Positions 25,750-33,580 of a stretch of DNA of 64,000 nucleotides are shown in pieces (within the stretch, counting starts at the first letter, position 1; every line of letters begins with the position of its first letter). The DNA is taken from assembly GCF_042660285.1 (NCBI RefSeq), contig NZ_JBHSTP010000001.1:620001-684000 (forward strand), in the 5' to 3' direction. The notes below the pieces were generated by a model. The model saw only the letters and a program-made list of their open reading frames with translations, was not told the origin of the DNA and did not search any database. The position numbers were made by a program, and so were the translations under genes. This stretch comes from Luethyella okanaganae (GTDB lineage: Bacteria; Actinomycetota; Actinomycetes; Actinomycetales; Microbacteriaceae).

Positions 25750-27066
25750 TCAGAATCCGAAAAGCTTGCCGATGAGGTCGACGACGATCGCGGGGATAAG
25801 CGCATCAGGAACGGTGAACCCGAGCGCGGGCGCGCCGAGTGCGGTCAGATCGCCGAACACCTGGAACTTATACGCGTAGGAGATGAGGAACCATCCGACG
25901 AAACCCCAGAGGAAGCCTCCCGCCCATGCGCCACGACGGCCGCCCATGGCGTTCGCGAAGATCGCCCCCGCACCGGACGCGAAGAAGGCGACGATGATGC
26001 TCGGGATCGGCACAGGCCAACCGATCAGAGCGAGGACAATCATGCCGGCGACCTGTCCGATGAGACCCGAGATCAGGCCGACCAGCAGCGCGTTCGGCGC
26101 GAATGGGAAGATCACGGGAACATCGAGAGCGGGCCGTGCGTTCGGAATCAGGCGACGGCTGATGCCTTCGAAGGCAGGCACGATCTCGCCGATGAGCATC
26201 CGCACTCCGTAGAGCAGGATCAACATGCCGGCGGTGAAGCCCAGCACGGTCAGGAGGGTGAACACGGCCCAGTTCTGGCCGTCCGAGATCTGCGTCTCGA
26301 ACTCGCCGGCGCCGAGCACGATCACCGCCATCGTCCCGGCGACGAAGGACACGACGAGCATGACGAGGGTGGTGGAGACGGCGATGTCGCGGAAGAAGTT
26401 CAGCCGCGTCGGCAGCTTGTAGTCCTCGGTGCTCTTGGAGGGGTCGCCGATGAGCTTGCCGAAGTAACCCACGCCGACGTTGAGCAGGGTCTGACCGTGA
26501 CCGAACGCGACGTCGTCGCCGCCGGTGATCTTGCGCATGAAGGGCTGCGCGAGCGCCGGAGCGAGAGTGAGGTAGATGCCGAGGAGTGACGACGCCGCAA
26601 CGATCGTCCACACGAAGTTGAGCCCCAGGCTGTGGAAGAGGATGGAGTACGCACCGGCGTGCACCCAGATCATGTGCCCGGTGAGGTAGACGTAATGGAA
26701 CGGCGTGAAACGCGCGAGCAGCAGATGAAACGCGTAGCCGAAGAGAAGAGTCAGGCCGATGATCGCGCCGAGGTTGGCGACGTCTTCGGTCTGCACTGCG
26801 CTCACGACAGCCTCATCGAAAGTGACGAAGGTCTCGAACGTCTCCACTGGCAGCGCTAATTGGAACATCGACTGCAGTGGACCGAGGCTGGCGATCAGCA
26901 CCGTGACGCCGCCGGCAACGATGAGCAGGCTGATCATGGTCTTGAGCGTGCCAGCCACCACGTCGCCCCAGGGTTTGCGCTGTATCAGGAGGCCGATCAG
27001 GGCGATGAGTCCGATGATGACGGCTGGCACCTGAAAGAGGGCTACGACAAAATTCAATGCATCCAT
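25750..27066 (-). CDS. PTS system IIC component, ascorbate (UlaA) family
   Basis: A 438-residue integral membrane permease with about 10-11 hydrophobic segments. Typical SGAT/UlaA features are the N-terminal NFVVALFQVPAVIIGLIALIG, then QRKPWGDVVAGTLKT, LLLARFTPFHYVYLTGHM, and GGDDVAFGHGQT. It forms the sugar channel of a phosphoenolpyruvate-dependent PTS with the adjacent IIB and IIA genes. The family also contains transporters for sugars other than ascorbate, and no ascorbate-6-P lactonase gene lies nearby, so the substrate is open. Confidence 0.9.
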   Translation of the reverse strand: MDALNFVVALFQVPAVIIGLIALIGLLIQRKPWGDVVAGTLKTMISLLIVAGGVTVLIASLGPLQSMFQLALPVETFETFVTFDEAVVSAVQTEDVANLGAIIGLTLLFGYAFHLLLARFTPFHYVYLTGHMIWVHAGAYSILFHSLGLNFVWTIVAASSLLGIYLTLAPALAQPFMRKITGGDDVAFGHGQTLLNVGVGYFGKLIGDPSKSTEDYKLPTRLNFFRDIAVSTTLVMLVVSFVAGTMAVIVLGAGEFETQISDGQNWAVFTLLTVLGFTAGMLILLYGVRMLIGEIVPAFEGISRRLIPNARPALDVPVIFPFAPNALLVGLISGLIGQVAGMIVLALIGWPVPIPSIIVAFFASGAGAIFANAMGGRRGAWAGGFLWGFVGWFLISYAYKFQVFGDLTALGAPALGFTVPDALIPAIVVDLIGKLFGF

Positions 27067-27078
27067 GAGATATCTGGG

Positions 27079-27360
27079 TCAGTCGTCGAGCTCGGCGAGA
27101 GCGGCACGCACTTTGGCTTCGATCTCGGAGCGGTCGATGAGGTTGTCCACGGCCACGACCTTCGCGGTCGTCCCAGAGACCTGGGCCTCCATCGCACGAG
27201 TCGTGACGACGATGTCAGACGGCGATGACTTGAACGAGCCCAGGTCGATGGGATGGACTTTGCCCTGCACGCCGATGCTCTCCAGCACCTGACGAACCTG
27301 CATCGCGAGCATCATGCTCGTGCCGAGCCCCATGCCGCAGACGGTCGTGATCGTGATCAT
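27079..27360 (-). CDS. PTS system IIB component (lactose/ascorbate type)
   Basis: A 93-residue phosphocarrier protein. The active-site loop TVCGMGLGTSMML has the phosphorylated Cys8. It accepts phosphate from IIA and passes it to the incoming sugar on IIC. The ATG at 27360 overlaps the IIA stop as ATGA, so translation is coupled; IIC follows after 12 nt. Confidence 0.92.
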   Translation of the reverse strand: MITITTVCGMGLGTSMMLAMQVRQVLESIGVQGKVHPIDLGSFKSSPSDIVVTTRAMEAQVSGTTAKVVAVDNLIDRSEIEAKVRAALAELDD

Positions 27361-27815
27361 GCTGTGAGCTCCGTTTCCGCGCGGCGCAGTGCCGCGTCCA
27401 GCTGTTCCTCGGTTGTCGCGGCCCGTATGCGGGTCAATGTCACCTCGTCGCCGAGGACGGCGACGAGGGTCTGCAGAGTCTGCAGATGACTTTCCTTGTC
27501 GTGCGCGGTGAAGGCGATGATCAGGTCGACGGGATCGTTGGACTCTTCGCCGAAGTCGACACCATGTGCCAAGGTCACCACGGCGGTGCCCTGAGCGAGC
27601 ACGCCCCGTTCGGGCCGGGCGTGGGGAATCGCTACTCCCGGGGCGATGACGATGTAAGGGCCATACGTGACCACGCCATCTTCCATCGCAGCCACGTAGG
27701 AGGGTTCGCACCCGCCGGAAGCCACCATCAACTCGCCTGCTGCGTGTATCGCAGCACGCCAGTCCGGCACGGCCACCTTGCACCGCACCCCGTGATTGCC
27801 GAGTCTCGTCGTCAC
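27357..27815 (-). CDS. PTS system IIA component (fructose/mannitol-type)
   Basis: A 152-residue soluble PTS IIA domain. The phosphorylated histidine is His65 in VAIPHARPERG, and the surrounding GPYIVIAPG and VTLAHGVDFG are typical. First gene of the IIA-IIB-IIC-SIS-DeoR run on the minus strand. It receives phosphate from HPr. Confidence 0.9.
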   Translation of the reverse strand: MTTRLGNHGVRCKVAVPDWRAAIHAAGELMVASGGCEPSYVAAMEDGVVTYGPYIVIAPGVAIPHARPERGVLAQGTAVVTLAHGVDFGEESNDPVDLIIAFTAHDKESHLQTLQTLVAVLGDEVTLTRIRAATTEEQLDAALRRAETELTA

Positions 27816-27867
27816 GTCTACCCTCTCATCGTCGACCGTAGCGCGTGAATATTACTGCTCCATAAAC

Positions 27868-27886
27868 GTTAATTACGAACAATAAC
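27868..27886 (-). promoter_or_regulatory. candidate operator of the PTS operon
   Basis: GTTAATTACGAACAATAAC, an imperfect palindrome with GTTA/TAAC ends, lies 53-71 nt upstream of the IIA start in an AT-rich island (27845-27890). TAATAT on the minus strand at about 27849-27854 may be the -10. The gap 27816-28111 between the IIA and GntR genes otherwise shows nothing I can name. Confidence 0.35.
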
Positions 27887-28111
27887 TTGCAGTTTGCCCG
27901 TCTGGCAACCAGTAGTACCTCGTTAGGTTTTCTAGCGGGGCTCCACGCTCGACACGTAAAGCGGTAAACCTGACTCGGCATCGCCGCCGCCCGATGGTAG
28001 ATCTACCTCGGGTCGGCTGAGTTCGGATGAGGTCACTACTCGAATTGCCGCGAACTCAGGATCCCGCCCGTGTCGCGATCCGGTGTCGACCTCTGGTGCG
28101 GCCGTTCGAGG

Positions 28112-28840
28112 TCAGGGGAGAACGGTGAGGGTTCTGCGTACAGGCCTGAGCCCGCCACCGTCGGAGAAGAGCTCGGGCGAACGCTGACGGATTCGCTCCA
28201 CGTCGTCGAAGACGGCTCGAAGATGCGCGCGCAACGACTCGACGGCGTTCGTGGTGTCCTGTTCGGAGAGGGCGTCGACGATACGAGCGTGCTGCTCGAT
28301 CAGTGAGGAGACCGGACGGGCGTCGATGAGGCTCAGGCGGCGTGCCCGATCGAGGTGGGCCTTCGCGGCGTTGACGGTGTTCCAGGCGCTCTCATGCCCC
28401 GTCGCTCGGAGCAGCCTGCGATGGAACTCCTCGTCGAGGGCGAAGAAGCCGTCGATATCGCCGGCTTCGTTCGCGGCGTGCTGCTCGCGAATGTTGGCTT
28501 GCAACGCCTGCAGGGACTCGGGGTCGACCGTCTCTGCCTCGCGTAGTGAGGCGCACTCGATGGCCTCCCGCACGAACTGGGCCTGGGCGACGCGGCCGGG
28601 ATCCACCCGGCTGACGAAGGTGCCGAGCTGGGGGAAAACCTGTATCAGCCCTTCCTCGCGAAGGAGGATCAGGCTCTCGCGCACTGGGGTACGACTGATC
28701 CCGAGCTCCGCGGCGAGCTCGTTCTCGGACAGGGAGGCGCCCGGAGCGAGTTCGAGTGAGATGATCCGCGCCCGCAGCAGTTGCAGCGTGCGATCGCGGA
28801 TCGATTCGCCGGGGGCGAGGAGTGTCGGGCGATTTGCCAT
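28112..28840 (-). CDS. GntR family regulator, FadR/FCD subfamily
   Basis: A 242-residue repressor. The N-terminal winged HTH (residues ~14-75) includes RARIISLELAPGASLSENEL, ELGISRTPVRESLILLREEG and FVSRVDP. The C-terminal FCD helical domain (~85-220) has metal/ligand residues in EFHRRLLRATGH and EQHARIVDAL. FCD regulators bind acids such as hexuronates, gluconate or lactate, which fits the divergent sugar-acid operon. A perfect palindrome lies between the two start codons and is its likely site. Confidence 0.92.
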   Translation of the reverse strand: MANRPTLLAPGESIRDRTLQLLRARIISLELAPGASLSENELAAELGISRTPVRESLILLREEGLIQVFPQLGTFVSRVDPGRVAQAQFVREAIECASLREAETVDPESLQALQANIREQHAANEAGDIDGFFALDEEFHRRLLRATGHESAWNTVNAAKAHLDRARRLSLIDARPVSSLIEQHARIVDALSEQDTTNAVESLRAHLRAVFDDVERIRQRSPELFSDGGGLRPVRRTLTVLP

Positions 28841-28859
28841 GACCTCATGGTAGTCGACC

Positions 28860-28889
28860 TTGACAGACTAGTATACAAGTGCTTGTATA
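28860..28889 (+). promoter_or_regulatory. promoter with GntR palindromic operator
   Basis: TTGACA (28860-28865) is a consensus -35. With an 18-nt spacer, TGTATA (28884-28889) can be the -10. The perfect 18-bp palindrome TATACAAGTGCTTGTATA (28872-28889) fills the spacer and the -10, so binding of the divergent GntR regulator there would block the MFS operon, and possibly its own gene. Confidence 0.8.
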
Positions 28890-28954
28890 GCAGTCTCTGG
28901 GGATCATCGATCCTCGCATCCCATAGATCTTTCATCACCGCACAGGAGCACCAG

Positions 28955-30844
28955 ATGATCCGCGCCGCTGAGACGCAGAAATCCTCCATGGTTCCGGACG
29001 GCACTCGCACAACGCGAGATCTCGCGAAAGTCGCGGTCTCGGGCTGGCTCGGCACGGCCATGGAGTTCATGGACTTCCAGCTCTATTCGCTCGCCGCCGC
29101 AATCGTGTTCAACCGCATCTTCTTCCCCGAGTTCGACCCAGCTGTCGGTCTCATAGCGGCCATGGCGACCTACGGTGTCGGCTACGTCGCACGACTCCTC
29201 GGGGCGGTCTTCTTCGGACGGATGGGCGACCGCATCGGTCGCAAGAGAGTCCTGCTTCTCACTATTGCCTTGATGGGCGTCTCCACCACGTTGATCGGAG
29301 TGCTGCCGACCTACGCGCAGGTCGGCCTGCTGGCCCCATCGCTGCTGGTTTTCCTGCGTCTTCTGCAAGGCTTCGGTGCCGGCGCAGAGATCGCGGGTGC
29401 GACCGTCATGCTCGCCGAGTACGCCCCGGCTCGTCGTCGCGGTCTCATCTCGTCGCTCGTCTCGCTGGGAACGAACGCGGGCACGCTCGGCGCATCCGCG
29501 CTCTGGGCTTTTCTCGTCGCTGTCCTGCCGGATGAGGATCTCATCTCGTGGGGCTGGCGTATCCCGTTCCTCGCGAGTTTCGTTCTCCTTCTGTTCGCAG
29601 TGTGGATCCGCCTCGCCGTGAAGGAGAGCCCGGTGTTCGAACAGCGCGCTGACGTCGTGGACGGGGTCGCGCTGACCCGCAAGCAACTCGCCGTCACCGC
29701 TGCCGAGTCAGACAAGAGCACGATCGAGACCGCTCTGCACCAGCGCAAGGGCAAGGCCTTCCTGATCGCCCTCGGCCTACGCTTCGGACAAGCCGGCAAC
29801 TCGGGTCTCATCCAGACCTTCCTCGTCGGCTACATCGCCACGGCTCTGGTGATGGACAAGTCGGTCGCTACGAACGCGATCGTGTGGGGTTCGCTCCTCG
29901 GTTTCATCACTGTTCCGCTCGTCGGGCTCCTCGGCGACCGCTTCGGGCGACGGCCGCTCTACATCACGCTCACCAGCATCAGCATCCTCTACGCGTTGCC
30001 GATGATGCTCATGGTCACGAGCGGTGACACGGCACTTGTCACTATTGCGATGATCCTCGGCCTCAACCTTGCGGTTCTCGGTCTGTTCTCGCTCGAGAGC
30101 GTGGCGATGGCCGAGCTCTTCGGCGCTCGAAACCGTTTCACCCAGCTTGCTCTCGCCAAAGAGATCGGTGGCATCCTGACCACCGCGATCGGTCCGGTGC
30201 TCGCTGCGACCCTCACCGCCGTGACAGGATCGTGGTGGGCGCTCGCCGTGATGCTCGTCGGTTACTCTGCGGTCACCCTGATTTCCGCGATCGTCAGCCC
30301 CGAGGTCCGGGGCCGTGATCTCGTGTCTCTGGAGGATGCGGATGAAAGCCGTCGTCGTACACGGTCCGAACGACCTGAGGGTCGACGAGGTCGCCGATCC
30401 CGAGCCGGCCGCGGGCGAGGTCGTGGTCGCGGTCGAATGGGGCGGCATCTGCGGCTCCGACCTCTCATACTGGAAGAGCGGTCGCTCCGGGACGGCGACA
30501 CTCCGCCATCCCATGGTGCTCGGCCACGAGTTCGCCGGCCATGTCGTGGAGGTGGGCGATGGTGTCGACCGAGGGCGCCTCGGTCAGGTGGTCACGGTGC
30601 ATCCTGCCGAACTCGTCGGGTCTGGCGTGCTTCCCGACAGGCTCGTGGGTCGTACCAATCTCTACCCCGATGTGCGGTACTTCGGATCGGCGGCGTTCGA
30701 CCCGCACACCGACGGAGGTTTCAGCGAGCGTGTGCGGGTGAAGGTCGATCAGCTGCGACTCCTTCCCCACGGGGTCGACACGAAGCGCGGTGCGCTCGCC
30801 GAACCTCTTGCGGTGGCTATGCATGCCGTTTCGCGTGCCGGTGA
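28955..30844 (+). CDS. MFS transporter (MHS-type) with apparent read-through tail
   Basis: The first ~462 residues form a complete 12-helix major facilitator of the metabolite:H+ symporter type: WLGTAMEFMDFQLYSLAAA, FFGRMGDRIGRKRVLLL, LQGFGAGAEIAGATVMLAEY and, in the second half, LLGDRFGRRPLYI. It probably imports the sugar acid used by the following enzymes. The start at ATG 28955 has CAGGAGCA upstream. The natural C-terminus would be near RGRDLVSLEDAD (about 30340), but no stop occurs there; the frame runs ~168 residues further, entirely inside the next gene and Arg-rich. A small indel near 30330-30345 is the likely cause. Confidence 0.85.
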   Translation: MIRAAETQKSSMVPDGTRTTRDLAKVAVSGWLGTAMEFMDFQLYSLAAAIVFNRIFFPEFDPAVGLIAAMATYGVGYVARLLGAVFFGRMGDRIGRKRVLLLTIALMGVSTTLIGVLPTYAQVGLLAPSLLVFLRLLQGFGAGAEIAGATVMLAEYAPARRRGLISSLVSLGTNAGTLGASALWAFLVAVLPDEDLISWGWRIPFLASFVLLLFAVWIRLAVKESPVFEQRADVVDGVALTRKQLAVTAAESDKSTIETALHQRKGKAFLIALGLRFGQAGNSGLIQTFLVGYIATALVMDKSVATNAIVWGSLLGFITVPLVGLLGDRFGRRPLYITLTSISILYALPMMLMVTSGDTALVTIAMILGLNLAVLGLFSLESVAMAELFGARNRFTQLALAKEIGGILTTAIGPVLAATLTAVTGSWWALAVMLVGYSAVTLISAIVSPEVRGRDLVSLEDADESRRRTRSERPEGRRGRRSRAGRGRGRGRGRMGRHLRLRPLILEERSLRDGDTPPSHGARPRVRRPCRGGGRWCRPRAPRSGGHGASCRTRRVWRASRQARGSYQSLPRCAVLRIGGVRPAHRRRFQRACAGEGRSAATPSPRGRHEARCARRTSCGGYACRFACR

Positions 30845-31367
30845 CGTGTCGGCTCGTGAGGTCGTGGTCAACGGCGCAGGCCCGATCGGGTGCCTCGTGG
30901 TGTCCGCGCTCAAGTTCGCGGGCGCCGCACGGGTCATCGCAGCCGACGTGAGTCCGGCCTCCTTGAAGGTCGCGACAGCCATGGGCGCCGACGAGGTGCG
31001 CGACATCTCGCGCGGCGACGAGTTGCCGCGCGACCCCGAGATCGTGTTCGAAGCCTCCGGGGCCACCGCTGCGCTTGGTGGCGTCCTGCGGGCGGCGGCA
31101 CGCGGCGGCACCGTCGTGCAGGTCGGCAATCTTCCCGGCGGCCCCGCCGAGGCTGTGCTGGGCGATCTGGTGACCCGGGAGATCACGTGGATAGGCTCCT
31201 ACCGGTTCGTCGACGAGATCTCGACCGCCGTGCAGGCCATGGCCGAAGGACTCGACGTCGCCCCGGTGATGACCCACTCGTTCCCGATCGATGATGCCCT
31301 CGTCGCGATGCGCATGGCAGCCGATCGCTCCACCGGCAGCAGCAAGGTCATGCTGCACATCGCCTGA
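30342..31367 (+). CDS. idnD: zinc alcohol dehydrogenase, L-idonate 5-dehydrogenase-like
   Basis: A 341-residue medium-chain dehydrogenase. GGICGSDLSYW carries the catalytic zinc Cys, and MVLGHEFAGHVVEVG has the His-Glu pair. GRTNLYPDVRYFGSAAFDPH is typical of L-idonate 5-dehydrogenases. The structural four-Cys zinc site is absent, as in that group. The Rossmann loop is NGAGPIGCL. It would oxidise L-idonate (or a similar aldonate) to 5-keto-gluconate-type products with NAD(P)+. ATG 30342 is behind GGAGGAT and lies inside the over-long MFS frame, which argues that the MFS gene should end here. Confidence 0.82.
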   Translation: MKAVVVHGPNDLRVDEVADPEPAAGEVVVAVEWGGICGSDLSYWKSGRSGTATLRHPMVLGHEFAGHVVEVGDGVDRGRLGQVVTVHPAELVGSGVLPDRLVGRTNLYPDVRYFGSAAFDPHTDGGFSERVRVKVDQLRLLPHGVDTKRGALAEPLAVAMHAVSRAGDVSAREVVVNGAGPIGCLVVSALKFAGAARVIAADVSPASLKVATAMGADEVRDISRGDELPRDPEIVFEASGATAALGGVLRAAARGGTVVQVGNLPGGPAEAVLGDLVTREITWIGSYRFVDEISTAVQAMAEGLDVAPVMTHSFPIDDALVAMRMAADRSTGSSKVMLHIA

Positions 31368-31424
31368 CGGAGAGCTGGACTCTCCTCCATACCTGTCAAC
31401 CATCGCCCACGAAGGATCGTCACA

Positions 31425-32636
31425 ATGAGAATCACGGATGCGCGCGTCGTCATCTCCGCGCCCGGTCGCAATTACGTCACAGTGATCATCGAGACGGAGG
31501 ATGGCGTCGTCGGTGTCGGCGATGCGACCCTGAATGGGCGCGAGCTGTCGGTGGCGTCGTATCTCGCCGATCACCTCTGTCCACTCCTCGTCGGTCGGGA
31601 TGCCCGTCGCATCGAGGACATCTGGCAGTACTTCTACAAAGGCGCATACTGGAGGCGCGGTCCAGTGACGATGACCGCGATCGCCGCCATCGACATCGCA
31701 CTCTGGGACATCAAGGGCAAGGCGGCGGGGATGCCCGTCTACCAGCTCCTCGGTGGCGCGGCCCGCGACGGGGTGATGGTCTACAGCCATGCCAGCGGTG
31801 AGTCGCTCGACGAGCTGGGGGCGGACTTCCAGACTCACCTAGACCTCGGCTACAAGGCGATCCGTGCGCAGGCGGCCATCCCGGGCCTGGAGAAGACCTA
31901 CGGTATCGCGCCGGGCGGTGGCACGGTGTATGAGCCGGCGAGCGGCAACGTTCCGCAGGAGGACTCCTGGGAGACGACGGCATACCTCGACGTCGCCCCG
32001 ATGATGCTCGCCTACGTCCGTGAGCAGTTCGGCTACGGGGTGCACCTGCTCCACGACGTGCATCACCGCCTCTCGCCGATCGAGGCGGGACGGCTGGGCG
32101 CTGCGGTCGAAGCGTACCGTCCGTTCTGGATCGAGGATCCGACGCCGGCCGAGGACCAGTCTGCGTTCCGCCTGATCCGCAGTCACACCACGACCCCTCT
32201 CGCGGTCGGCGAGGTCTTCAACTCCATCTGGGATTGCCAGCAGCTCATCACCGAGCGGCTGATCGACTACATCCGTACCTCGGTGTCGCACGCGGGTGGG
32301 ATCACGCATCTGCGCCGCATCTTCTCGCTCGCCGACCTCTATGGCGTACGCTCGGGTTCACACGGTGCCGGCGACCTCTCCCCGATCGCGATGGCGGCGG
32401 CACTGCATGTCGACCTGAGTATCCCGAACTTCGGTATCCAGGAGTACATGGGCCATCGCGACCCGGTGGGCGAAGTGTTCCGAACCTCGTACTCGTTCAG
32501 CGACGGATACATGCATCCTGGCGACGCGCCCGGACTCGGAGTGGAGTTCGACGAGCACGCGGCAGGCGCCTTCCCTTACGACCCGAAGTACCTGCCGATC
32601 AATCGGCGCCTCGACGGATCGGTTCACGACTGGTGA
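31425..32636 (+). CDS. manD: D-mannonate/D-altronate dehydratase, enolase superfamily
   Basis: A 403-residue ManD (RspA-like) enzyme that dehydrates D-mannonate to 2-keto-3-deoxy-D-gluconate. Diagnostic parts are QYFYKGAYWRRGPVTMTAI, VMVYSHASG, the metal ligands in LLHDVHHRLSPIEA, FWIEDPTPAEDQ and AVGEVFNS, and the C-terminal GAGDLSPIAMAAALH. Length is normal for the family. It overlaps the KDG kinase start as GTGA. RBS GAAGGA precedes ATG 31425. Confidence 0.92.
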   Translation: MRITDARVVISAPGRNYVTVIIETEDGVVGVGDATLNGRELSVASYLADHLCPLLVGRDARRIEDIWQYFYKGAYWRRGPVTMTAIAAIDIALWDIKGKAAGMPVYQLLGGAARDGVMVYSHASGESLDELGADFQTHLDLGYKAIRAQAAIPGLEKTYGIAPGGGTVYEPASGNVPQEDSWETTAYLDVAPMMLAYVREQFGYGVHLLHDVHHRLSPIEAGRLGAAVEAYRPFWIEDPTPAEDQSAFRLIRSHTTTPLAVGEVFNSIWDCQQLITERLIDYIRTSVSHAGGITHLRRIFSLADLYGVRSGSHGAGDLSPIAMAAALHVDLSIPNFGIQEYMGHRDPVGEVFRTSYSFSDGYMHPGDAPGLGVEFDEHAAGAFPYDPKYLPINRRLDGSVHDW

Positions 32637-33580
32637 GCGACTCGTCGTTCGATGTCGTCGTGGTCGGCGAGATCCTCGTTGAGGTCATCACCGACGCACC
32701 GTTCGTCAGCGGCGGTCACGCGCGACTCGGAGTCTCGGGCGATGCCCTCAACGTCGCCGCGGCCGCCGCGGCCGCCGGTGCGCGAGCGGCGATCGTCGCC
32801 GTGCTCACCGACGATGAACTCGGCCGTGCCATCGCAGAGGAGGTGGAACACCTCGGCGTCTCGACGGAACTGCTCCGCTACCGCACCGGTCAACAAGGCA
32901 TGTATCTCGTGCACTGTGACCCCGATGGCGAACGCGACTTCTCCTACGCCCGCCGGGGGAGCGCCGGCTCGTTCCTCCGGGCCGACGATCTCGACGAGAG
33001 CGTCATCCGTTCCGCTGGCTCCGTCGTGGCGAGCGGGATCGCCTGTGCCGTGTCGGAAAGCGCCCAGGCCACGGTGCTCCGTGCATCCGAACTGACCGAG
33101 CGCTTCGTCTTCGACCCGAATTTTCGACGACGCCTCACCGACGAGGCGACGGCTACATCCCTGCTGGCGAAAATCGCTCCGCGAGCGTTCGTGATAACGC
33201 CGTCGTTCCCGGGGGAGACCTCGGCGCTGCTCGGCGGCGGTTCCGCGCGCGATGCCGCTCAGAAGCTGATCGGCTGGGGTGCGCGCGCGGTGGCCGTCAC
33301 CTGCGGGGCGACAGGGGTGCAGCTGATGGATAGCGATGGTACCGAGGCCTGGATCGATGCGATCCCGGCTCCGGTGGTCGTCGACCAGACGGGTGCCGGA
33401 GACGCGTATGTCGGCACGTTGACGGCTCGACTCGTTCTCGGCGACTCCTTCGTGACGGCCGCTACCCTCGCGGCGGCCGCGTCGTCGCTCGTCGTGGGAG
33501 GCCGCGGCGGCACCGGATTCGTGCCCACGCTCGACCAGACCAGGGCGCACGCCGGAATCTCGATCGGTGGCGGATCATGA
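32633..33580 (+). CDS. kdgK: 2-keto-3-deoxygluconate kinase-type PfkB sugar kinase
   Basis: A 315-residue ribokinase-family protein. The N-terminal sheet VVVVGEILVEVI, the GDALNVAAAAAAAGA substrate loop and the C-terminal DQTGAGDAYVGTL (catalytic Asp in GAGD) are clear. In context it would phosphorylate 2-keto-3-deoxygluconate made by ManD. GTG 32633 overlaps the manD stop, and the next gene overlaps its own stop, so the operon is tightly coupled. No KDPG aldolase gene is present in the window. Confidence 0.87.
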   Translation: MSDSSFDVVVVGEILVEVITDAPFVSGGHARLGVSGDALNVAAAAAAAGARAAIVAVLTDDELGRAIAEEVEHLGVSTELLRYRTGQQGMYLVHCDPDGERDFSYARRGSAGSFLRADDLDESVIRSAGSVVASGIACAVSESAQATVLRASELTERFVFDPNFRRRLTDEATATSLLAKIAPRAFVITPSFPGETSALLGGGSARDAAQKLIGWGARAVAVTCGATGVQLMDSDGTEAWIDAIPAPVVVDQTGAGDAYVGTLTARLVLGDSFVTAATLAAAASSLVVGGRGGTGFVPTLDQTRAHAGISIGGGS

